Below, piece by piece: positions 10,126 to 22,000 of a DNA stretch of 64,000 nucleotides. Source of the DNA: Sweltsa coloradensis (taxonomy: Eukaryota > Arthropoda > Insecta > Plecoptera > Chloroperlidae); contig JAMZAV010000050.1 of NCBI GenBank assembly GCA_024449915.1, positions 310,001 through 374,000 on the forward strand, given 5' to 3'. A program made the translations under genes and the position numbers. Every line of letters starts with the position of its first letter. The first letter of the stretch is position 1. The notes beneath the pieces were generated by a model, which worked only from the letters and a program-made list of their open reading frames with translations, was not told the DNA's origin and did no database searches.

Positions 10126-12719
10126 AGGTTTTTAAGTATAAGCCCGCTTTAAGGACATAGTTATTGATTCATAGCAATTGTCGTAAAAGTTTTCCCCGAC
10201 TGGGGATCGATTATCATTGTTAGCATCGTTACCAAAATAAGACACGTTAAGTCCAAATATAATCACAAACGAGCTAAATTATTAAAAACAATATGTAAAG
10301 CATGCACTCACCCACACACTCCACAAATACACAAATACGTAAATAGAGTGTACAATCATATTGAAACTCATGCTCGTGGGCCGGTAGCCTGCTGTTGCAC
10401 TTACAGACACACCCACATGTTGGTTTGTATATTGGTTAGTACACATAATTACAAGAGACAGTATAGAAAATTGTGTACCGGTGTATTTTCTATAGATGTT
10501 ATGTATAGCGTTTAGTTTCATAATATCGTATTGGTTGGCAACGTTTCCGAAAACAAAAACATATTGAACAATAGGCATTGACAGGAGTAGAATGGTGATC
10601 AAGATGTCGGTGATGATTAAACTTTACAATAATATTGTACACATTGTATTATGAATAATATAATATATTATTCATCGAGATGTTCCTTCAAAACAACGAA
10701 TCTTCGCAGTTCTTCAATCCAAAATCAAGAATTGAGCCTAATGATCAAAACAAAATTTCCAGATATTATTATTTCCAAGTGAATAGAATGGACGGGAAAT
10801 CCGTCGTTTCACAGACGAGTCGGAAATCATAAAATCCATTTATCAACATTCAGTATTGTTCAGTCAGTTGACTTGTGATCATCTTACTGCTCAGCTATGG
10901 ACGAGTCCCCTGACAAGTACACAGTGAAGAGATCGCGTGGTAAAACGTTGAAAAGTGCGGAAAGGAAGTTAGTGTTGAATGTTTACGCGAACGAACGTAA
11001 ACGATTTCCAAATAAGAGTGTGAATGAAGCGGCGGAGTCGGCTGCGTTGCTTTGTGGGGTTTCGTCGCGGACGGTTTTGAATTGTAAAAATGAGTTTAAC
11101 GCAAACGGTGGGCAGTTGGTCACACCAGGGAAGAAACGTCCACGAGCACCTGGCAACGAAAATACTCGTGTGGTTATTTATGAAGAGTTTGTCTTGAGTG
11201 CAATTCGTAATAAAGTCCATGGACTTTTTCGGAAGAATCTGCCTCCAACGGTGAATCGTGTGATGGAAGCCATCAACAGCGACGAAGACCTTCCAACTAT
11301 CGGACGCACGACGGTATTCAGGCTAATGAAGGATCTTGGCTTTGAATACAAGAAAAGACAGCGTCGGTCGATCTTCATTGAACGCGACGACATACAGCTC
11401 TGGAGACGTCGATATTTGCGTGCCATTAAAGTTGCTCGGCGAGACGGACGGCTCGTGTATTACCTCGACGAGACCTGGGTAAACGCGGGCCACGTTCTGT
11501 CGTCAGGGTGGGGGGATTCTACAATTAAGAGCGCAAAACAGGCGTTTTTATCCGGGCATACGACAGGATTAAAAAATCCTCCAGGAAAAGGAAAGCGCCT
11601 CGTCATAGGCCACGTGGGAAGTGATCAGGGCTTCGTAGAGGGCGGAGAGCTCGTGTTCGCAGCCATGAAGTCAACAGGTGACTATCATGAAGAGATGGAC
11701 GCAAACAAGTTTGAAAAGTGGATAGGAGAGCTTATACCAAAATTTCAACCTAACTCGGTGCTTGTAATAGATAATGCACCGTATCACACAAGAGTAGCGG
11801 AAAAAACTCCTGTACAGAGTTGGAAAAAAGCGGACATTCAGAACTGGCTGACATCTAAAGTAATCGCGTTCCAAGACAACATGACAAAAGTGGAATTAAT
11901 GGCTCTGGTGAATGAAAACAAGCCAGCCTATAAAAAGTACGTCCCTGACGAAATGATGAAGGCCGCTGGGCACACCATCATTCGTTTACCTCCATACCAT
12001 TGCGAGCTCAACCCTATTGAGATGGTATGGAGCCAGTTGAAACGATTCATTGCGAGCAACAACACGTCATTTAACATCAAGGACATAAAACAACTGGTGG
12101 GAGAAGGGTTCAATGATGTGACGCCGCAGCAATGGAGTAATTATGTCAGAAATGTCATAAAACGTGAAGACGAAATGTGGGAGCTCGACGGTATGACAGA
12201 TGAAATTGTCGAACAAATGATAATCAACATCAACGATGACTCGGACTCCAGTGACGACGACGAGGACACAGAGGAACTCGCCAGACCCCTGGATTAACTC
12301 CATCAACACCCTCGGCCCTTTTTAGGGCCACAATTGATTATTTGAGCACCGGGTTGATGTATTTGAACAACACGAGGTTTAAATAATTAATTGTAAAACT
12401 AAATCACCGCCGACCTCTTGATCACAATTAAAATAGCAGATAGACCAATACAAGAATAATATACAAACCAACATGTGGGTGTGTCTGAAGTGCAACAGCA
12501 GGCTACTGGCCCACGAGCGTGAGTCTTAATATGATTGTACACTCTATTTACGCATTTGTGTATTTGTGGAGTGCGTGGGTGAGTGCATGCTTTACATATT
12601 GTTTTTAATAATTTATCAACTTAGCTTGTTTGTGATTATATTTGGGCTTTACGTGTCATATTTTGGTAACGACGCTGATAATGATAATGATAATACCTAA
12701 TAATAATAAAAATAATTTT

Positions 12720-12772
<53 letters not shown>

Positions 12773-12937
12773 ATATAAGGTTTTTAAGCATAAGCCCGCT
12801 TTAAGGACATAGTTATTGATTCATAGCAGTTGTAATAAAAGTTTGCCCCGACTGGGGTTCGAACCCAGAACCTCCGGCTTAACGTGCCCACATAGCTCTA
12901 CCAATTGAGCAAACTTTTATTACAACTGCTATGAATC

Positions 12938-13006
<69 letters not shown>

Positions 13007-16000
13007 TAATAACACAACAAAAGCAATTTATAATAAAGGTTTGTCTTGTGTCCTCGATACCTCAATTGGTAGAGATCTGGCACGTTCAGCCAGAGGTTCT
13101 GGGTTCGATCCCCAGTCGGGGAAAACTTTTACGACAATTGCTATGAATCAATAACTATGTCCTTCAAGCGGGCTTATGCTTAAAAACCTTATATTATTAT
13201 ATTATTATATATTATATTATAAACTATTACATAGCGTTATTCCTCGTAATGTCACTTGATATTGTTAGACATTGCTCAAAGAGGCAAATGTTCTTCACTT
13301 CAGAAGTATTTGGTCAATTTTGATGATTTAAAAATAGAAACGTGTTTATTTTTACTCAGTAGTCCAAATATATTATTAAAAGCAGCAAAATTTTGAATCT
13401 GTTGTTTTTTTAGTGTGCTACTGGAGTTAAGCCGTTATCAATAGGGGAAATCTTGTCAGGTATAAATTCCAACCGACCGCTGCATCACACGAGCGGCCGG
13501 ATGGTGGGGGAAGCTCGTGGCGGGGTAAGAAAGTTGCGTGCAAGAATGGCACTGCAATCTCTAGGTGGAACGCACTGTAGCATGCAAGTCGAGTTTGAGG
13601 TGAAAACCCGAGCCAGCTACGTGTTTGTGGGCTCAGGAATGTGGCAAAGTAGGCCAACAGTGCTGTTTTCGCCGAGAATTCGTTGTTGAATTGCATAAAT
13701 GGCAACATCGGATGTGCGAGTGCATGTAACGATCACGAGATTGTCGCATAAAGCGAAATCACCCTGACTGTCATGCAGATCAGTGCACGCTTGTCCAAAG
13801 GCCATTGGTAGAATTTGAACTCGCGGGCGTGCTAACCCAATCAGAGGGAGGATCTAGTCCTCTGAGCGGAAGGGTTGGAAGCAAGCAAGGACCCACCGAA
13901 CGTTACCTCGTCCACTATTGCAAGATTCCTGGAAGAGACGAGTCGAACTTGTTAGCAGTGCAAATCGAGTTTTAGCAAGCATGGGAAATATCACTCGGGA
14001 AATCGAGGCAAGTTGGCCAGAATGTTCCAATATTAGGGCAGATCTAGTGCCGAGTTACTAGATATGTTTTCCATCGCTTAAATTACCGTTTTTTGTGATA
14101 GCTTAGTACTACAGGCTAGCCACATGGTCTAGACCAGTGACCATGCGCGAGTGATTTTTATAACAACCGCATTTATATGGTAAATTCTCACTCTAAACCA
14201 TACAGGAGTGGCATGAAAATGCAACTTAAAGTACATAAATCATTTTATTAACCGATAGTCGCGCGTTTAGTAACTTTGGCATGACCAACCACGTGGTTCA
14301 ACGAAAGGCATCGGCTACACCATCATCAAGGATCTTCAACTGAACAAGTAAGCTATATCTGTCCCAATTCACTATACGTCCCCCCATGTTTGTATGTGAA
14401 GCTGAGAACGTCGAGGTCTTCAGAGGGACCTAACGGAACCTAGCCTGGGTGTGTGATATCCGGTCCGCCACTGGAGCTTGACCCAGATATTGCATCGGCT
14501 ACCGGCGAGCAGGCGCTAGGTGCGTCCGAGCCAACAATAGCCACCCACATCCCCGGCTACCTCCGTGCATCGCAGAGCAACGCTCTCAAGCCCCCCCCCC
14601 CCCCTCTTACCCGCTTCAAGAAGCCAGCACATTTTAGGGAAACAGACGATCTTACATATTATAATAAGTCATAATATTGTATTGTAGTAGGAATTTACAT
14701 GTATACTTTTCTTTCACGTTGGATCCAACCTAAATTCAAAAACCTTGATGTCAGTAGTTAGTATTTCGAAATTGCTCAATAATAATGCAACTTATTTTTA
14801 TTCAAATCTTTCATTGAGTCGGCATACGTATCCTAGTTTACTCTTGCTCACTCGTAATCTACTTCACAAGCCTTCAGCAAATATAGCAATATTTTCGTTG
14901 GATACTTTCATAGCTCGTAGTAACCAGCATCTAGGTGAACGAGCGGAACCTGCAGCTCTCTGGAGGGGACGCGGCTCAGCGCTAGCGAGCCAGGTCAGGT
15001 ACCTCTTCTCCCCTCACCGGGAGAAGTTGTATTAAGTTATGTTCTCACCTTGTCACTGTACATGTTCATACTTGTCCGTGTAATTAGGGTAGGTCATTTT
15101 CACTTCAGTAGCAACGTAGGCAAGATTCAGTTGGGACGGTCCAAATACCATCAGAGGAACAATAGGGTGCGCAACGTGTATAAAACCCCGAGATTAAATA
15201 ATTACACGATTACCATTTTGTCAACCTCGATAGGTTTGTCAGTTCCTATCCGCTACAACATACCCAGTGTAAATTAGTGTAGGGTTCGTAGTTTTCAAAA
15301 TACAGTAGGCGGTAGGCCCTATTAAATTTTTCCACAATGAAGATTTATTTTTTGTGCATACTCAGAAAGGTGATGCCTCATAGTCATACATGATTGATCA
15401 AATTTTGGTACCGGTAACACACAATTTTTAAATGTCGATGAAAAATGACGTCTTTTTTGTGGACTTTGAGGACTCGCAGGAAAAAATCTGTGTGACAAAG
15501 AGCTCTACCTAGGTATTTACAAGAAATAATAAGTTATGTATAGTGTAAAGAGCTCTACCTAGGTATTTACAAGAAACAATAAGTTTTATTTAGTGTAAAG
15601 AGCTCTACCTAGGTATTTGCAAGAAATAATAAGTTATATTCTGTTGGCGGGCAAAAACAGAACAAGAAAGTTGTGATTTTCCTGCATGTAAAGCGAAAAG
15701 TACGTAGGTACCCAAGTCACTACCTCCTAGGAGAGTAGGTAGGTACTGCACGAGCGTCCGCACACAAGCCTCTTACGGTAAATAAATCAGCGACCAAAAT
15801 ATGTTTTAGGTAGCAAATGTTAAATGTAAATTGTAAACAAACTTAAAAAAAAGAAATGAATGAAGGCCATATCAGGTAGAATTGATGTAACCAATTTGTC
15901 ACAGGACACATTAGACTAACTTAACATATCTGTAACTAACTAGGCAATTCAATTACTAATTAATTAGTGCAGAATGATGGAAGGCTAAATCATAATAATT

Positions 16001-19000
16001 AATAAAATAAGGTTAACTGGTAAACTCATTCTGATGTTATTGAAATTTAAAAAAAAAAATACCTAATACCAGTAGGCCTAGGCCAACTTATATTATTTGC
16101 CTTCCTGACTTTATTGTTGGGCATGCAGATGCGGTAGAATATTATTAGGCCTATTATTAAACGAGTGAGCGCAGCGAACGGAGTGATCTCCATTCAACTC
16201 AAACGGCGCTTATCGTTAGTCTGCGTGCGTGTGTATGTGTGTGTGTACGTTGAAAATCAGCCGAATCACTGAACAGATTGCGCTGAAATTTTAAACAGAC
16301 ATCCGGTACAAGTTTATTGAGAACTGCTAACAAACAAAATCAGCAAGATCCATTGCGATTTAAACCTACAAGAAATAATAAATTGAAAAATAGGCTTCCA
16401 ATGTTTAGAAATTATTTTAACGACAATGGTTTAGATTTTGAAAAGATATTTTTTGTTTGTTATTCGCCTGGCCGTGAAATGCCGTGCCCATGCAAGGTCT
16501 GTCGAATGTTGCACATCAAGGTACCCCAAATTCCGCTCGTAGATTGAGTAAACCTTGCAATATTTTCACGTATTTCGTACTGGCTATGTTTACCATAGTT
16601 GGCCCTTTTTCCACAGATGATGGACTACACTGCGTTATATGCATTTCAAAACATGTTTAATTATTTTTGAAATACAATCAAGAAATTACAAAATCTTTCC
16701 CGACCAGGGGATTGAACCCACTTCTTCCATATTTCGGCTATAAGGGCGCCTTAGCCAACTAGACTAGGGAAACACCAAAGTCGTTGTTAGCGAGTGAGCG
16801 AGTCATGTGTTGAGTACCCGGGAACATTTGCATTTAAGTTTGATAATTGTATTCGTATAAATAATAGGGTATTTAAGTTTAGGCCATAGTTTAGGCCATA
16901 ATGCTCCACTGTAGCCTATGATAGGCTAGGTGGGGAGGTCTAAGGTAGGGGAAAAAAAGGAATGTTACCGGGTACTCAACACATGGCTCACTCACTCGTC
17001 TAACAACGACTTTGGCGTTTCCCTAGTTATATTATTGCCCTATGATCATTGTTAACTTCCCGGTAGGGTACAACAAAACATCAGCAACGTCAATGTCCTA
17101 CAATGACGCACCTGTACAGTTTGATAGTGTTGTTAATTTATTAGGTCTGTTCCTTGACAACCACTTAAATTGGAAAACCCATATTAAAAACTTACTTCCC
17201 AAATTAGCAAGTGCATGTTTTGCATTGAGAGGTCTTAGCAATCTAGTGAGCAAGGATGCCAACAAGGCCAGTTAAAGCAAAGTTTCTGCAACCTGGTGTT
17301 GGAAATTTGCGGGGTAAGACACTGTTATACTCGTGCGTTCATATGGCGTTTAGCAATCTCACGTGCCATTTAATCACATATTATGCAATTGTAAAATGGG
17401 TCAATATAATTACTACAAACAATATATCACCAACTGCGACCCATCATGACTTTAGTATTTACTTAGTTGTCTCTGTAGAGTAACTAAAACAGCTTTGATA
17501 AAACATAGAAATGTAGCTTATTATTGTACCAAAAATTGTGTTGATTTGCCGGTGATGTGCTAATTTATATTATAATTACCCATTCAAGGATTTGACTAAT
17601 TGATTATGTTGCCGAATTAAGATATAATTAGTTAAAACATTGTTTAATTATTATTATTGCCATTAACTGGCTTGCAGAATACGGAACGTACACACGGCCT
17701 CAGAAATAAATCAAGGGGTCTCGTATCTACAATACCCAGCCTTTGATTTACTTTTGAAGCCGGGTGTACAAGACAAATGATATAAATCGTACATGATAAC
17801 TAACGCAACTAACATTATTTATAACAACATTAACTGATAGATCTATCTAAATAAGACTCGACCGCTGCCCGAATTTGCCTAGTGAATCAAATTATTATTC
17901 AAAATATTGATATCTAATTTTCTTGTTATTTCCACAATATGTTGTGTGTGTTTCAAATTTCAAATGTTTTCACAATTGTTTACGGTAATATAAAAACAAT
18001 CACAAACATTCAACATATTGTTTTTTAATACCTATCACTATCATCAATCATCATTAATGAATAATAATTGCTAATAATCATTATTGGAATAAAGGAATAA
18101 CAAGAATAAGGTGCATCGTGCATAGAATTGCAAACATTGGTTAATTGCTTGATGGTTTATGACTGAGGTATAAGATAACATGGAAAAGCGGCATAATAAA
18201 TGACTAAAAATAGTCTTATGTTATTGGAGGTAAATGTAAGCATTGCATAGGTATCAGATTGAAAAATCGTATTATAAAAATTGATAATACTGATATTTGC
18301 TCTAGTAATCGCCATTCACTTATTCAGTACTCGTTTTCAACAACTGGCAATGTCACGATTCACATCGCCCAATCCAATGAATCACATAATAATTTTTTTA
18401 CTGTCTCATACATTGTTATAATAAATAAATATTAATATTAACAGATCTAGTCCTGAACAAATAAGCTCAACATTTTTTGATACTATGTTAACCAGCCTAA
18501 ATACCTCACAAACTTGACAATCGTCCCGTAAGCTTTACACTGGAGATCACCTTATGACAGTGTCGACGCTGCTGCTACCTGCTTTGCTTTGAAACGCGAA
18601 TACTTTGCCTATTTTCACTCCATAATGACCTATGGGTTCGCTATATGGGGGAATAGTACTGATGCAAAAAAATCTGTGAGCATAGTTGCAAAAGCAGGTT
18701 TCAGGGATAGTTGAAAACCTTTTTTTAAATGTCTAAAAATTCTTCCCATGCCCTGTGTCTACATATTTGAAGTTATCACTTTTGAACATAATAACCTTAA
18801 CCTACTATTCATTCACCAAAAACTTGAATGTACACAACATTGTACTAGAAACAAAGGTCAGCTGAGAGTAGCCCAGTGTAACTTAACGAGAAGGCAAAAA
18901 GTTATGGCAGAAAGTGGGATAAAGATAAGATGTATAATAATCTTCATCAAAGCTTTATGGATATAAGTTACATAAAAAAGTTAAGATAACTCTAAAAAAA

Positions 19001-22000
19001 AATGCTGCTGTCACATTACTACTACTCAGTACAGCTGTATATGAATTCTATGATCATTGATCAACCCCTTATAATACAGGTGGGATAAGTCTGTTTTGTT
19101 TTTGTTTAACAAGTGTGTTTTGTCAGTTGTTAAACGTATCTTGTGTATTTTACTGATATGTTGTATTTTTATGACCTATTTTTATCTTCTATTATTTTGT
19201 TGGCAAGTGTGTGTCAGGTTGTTAAAGGCTGTGTATTTTATTGACTTATTATTATCATTGATGGTTCTGCTAAGTGCTAACGATTAAATCTACTCTTTGG
19301 TAGTAGATCAACAATTTGCTTGATAGTTTTGTTTTTAAACTCAGAATATCTAAACAATGCTAGACTGTGATAAATATGTGACTATAAATTTTATATTTTA
19401 CTTTTGGGACTTGGGGAACACCACACTGTTCATTTCCTTTTGTGTGACTATACCTGTGCATAGGTTATAAGCCTTACATAACCAACTTAACATGACATTT
19501 TTTCCCATGATTTTTCCTTTCTCTGTTGAGTGACCAATATAATATTAACATGACAACTTGATTATTCTGTACATAATATAAATGTAACAAAGAATGTACA
19601 GAGGCTCAACAGTAAACTAAACGAAACTAATAATGGGTAGAACACGTGAATAATGCAAATGGAATAGTACTTACTTTCTGATGTCTTGTCACAGAAAATT
19701 GATTAGTTTGTAAAACTGCACCATCTCTTCTTACGTACGTTGTTGGTACAATTTTGACGTAGTACTGGAACATTGTGGCACCTAGAAAATTCAAAATATA
19801 TAAAACCTACATGTTTGTTGAGTTTATCTTCCCACAAACATAGGCCTGATATTCTCGGCCACCTCTATCCGCACAAGGAATTTTGCTTATTTTGGTTCAG
19901 CTAAACGTTAAAAGATTATTTTATGGATTATCACCATGTAGGCTGTACGCAGAGGGAATACGCATTGCCAGGGTAACGATATCGTTCCCCTTGCAGAACG
20001 GAGGCTAGCCTAGGCCGAGGCCCTTTACATTTAGTCCCTTGGGCAGTAATTATGAACATTAGGTACCGTATTATGGTTGAATTTGAGAAAAAATGTAAAA
20101 ACACCAATATCGTCATTACATGCAATTTCTGACCGGCGCCCAACAAACGGCGCTTTGCGCCACCTACCCAAACCCCCTAACCTAGGTACTTTTCCCAGAA
20201 AAAATAATTCTGTATCATGGCCGATTTATCCTAAAGTGGTGAACTAACCTCGCCACGGCGCTTTGCGGCATCCCCCCAAACCCCCTAACCTACTTTTCCC
20301 AGCAAAAATCCTGTACAATCATTGTGTACAGTGTTGCCAGAAAACCCCTGTGCAGCCAGCTTCTTGTAGCCTAGCCGCACAAGGATTTCTACGAAAAATC
20401 CTTTGGCGTATAGACACTCCCAATATTCTCCATAGGCCTACAAGGACAAGGATGTGAAAAAAATTCTAAAAATTCTAAGTACAAGGACAACCATTTGAAT
20501 ATGGATTGTACTATTGTCCAATATTTATTATCTATTGCATAATAAGTTAGTTATTAATTTGAATTTAATGTACTAATTCATAAGAATTGTTAGATGCTCA
20601 TGACATCTACATATCTGTGACAATTCATTTGTGTACTCATTCATCATCACCATTCATTAGTACCGTAATATTATTACTAATTAGAATTAAGGCCAGGGGA
20701 TTAAAATAATAGTAATTTTAAAAAAGCACTTTGAGCTTCCCGCGCCAAGACTACGCCTCCCACCGCCCTCTACGAGTTTCTATTTCTGGAACGTTCGCTA
20801 GATATAGTTGGCTGTGGTCCAACTCCAAAAATCAGCTGGTGGCCTATTTCATCATTTGTACTTTGAGGTTAGAAATAACATCAAATAATAGATCTACGTA
20901 CACTGCAATTACAAAATAATAATCCTAAAGACAGACCAATGTAAGTTTACGCATAAATCTTTGAAGGCCTTGATGTGGTGTATGCCCTAAGTATATTTAT
21001 TCATGTAGGCCTAGGTTCTAGCATAGGCCTAGGGAGCAATGTTTGGTCAGTGCATGACGACCTAGAAGCCCTAGGCTGCTGAGCCCTAGGCCTATTGGTA
21101 AAATGTACCGGTAACATTAAGTTGAAGGTAATACTGGTTCTTAGTCTGCACAGCTAGGCCTACATGCACTTTAATAAGCCTAGGCTTAGCTAGACACAAA
21201 ATAAAACAGCTGATCTTGCCTTGGCAAAGGTTTCTTGTTGGTGTCTTGCTATGTTATTGTTTTAAACACACTTGTTGGAAGTTCAGTTCACTGTACAAAT
21301 AATGAACTTGTATTCTATTTCTATTTTAAGTATTGATTTTTACAAGGTCAAGTTTGCAATAATATGAACAAACTTCTTTCAAAAGTTATTTTGTGGAAGC
21401 ATTTTGACATTTTGTTAATTGGGCCTATAAATTATAGGATAGGCAGGGCATCTTTGTGCATAGGCCTACTAGGCCCTTGCCTATAGCAGGCTATTGTTTC
21501 GGAGGGCTTAGTGGTCGAGTCACCAGGAAGTAGGGCCCACACAATGAGGTAGGCCTAGGCCTACAATTTTTGACCGTGTGACCTTGGTAAAATTAGCTGA
21601 ACATGCATGGGTCTACGAGTCTATGACAGGCAAGCAACTTGTTGTTTTAATACTAATTATATTATTATTTATTTCATATGATCAAGTACATTAGCACAAT
21701 AGCCTATAAACTTCTCCAAAAAGAAAGTGTGAAATAAATACTGTTTTAATCTATTCTACTTTAAATTATACTGGCAGGTAGCGCCTATTATATAGGCCCC
21801 ACAACAGTGGCGGCGCCAGACAACAATCAATGAGGGGGCAGAGTAGGGTTGCCATAATTTAAACTCAAGGCGGCGGGACAAATCTTTTAATAAAATATAG
21901 CACGGGGGGTTTGGGGGGCTCTCCTCAACTATAGCGCCGCAGGTGAAATTTTTAAAAACTATGTTTTAAGAGTGCATTTTGAGCATTTTAGATAAAAATG

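Larger units (their letters stand above)
9738..13585. mobile_element. 3.8-kb foldback with long inverted arms enclosing a transposon
   Basis: Arm 9738-10012 is the inverse of 13262-13585 (shared blocks around the CTAGGTGGAACGCACTGTAG end and the AAATAGAAACGTGTTTATTT block). Farther in, 10119-10208 pairs inversely with about 13103-13195. Between the arm blocks are (ATT)n runs (10040-10124, 12723-12770, 12940-13003). A related 10119-like block occurs once more in direct orientation at 12774-12870. Inside sits a complete transposon (10210-12690). Both outer arms keep a 40-residue open frame ([20 protein letters not shown]), but this may simply reflect arm identity. No clean target duplication was found. 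Confidence 0.65.

Noticed and set aside
12898..13083. Poly-leucine frame on the minus strand
   Set aside because: Produced by the (AAT)n tract; no protein features.
14453..14674. 73-residue frame with a proline run
   Set aside because: The prolines come from a C homopolymer; no other support.
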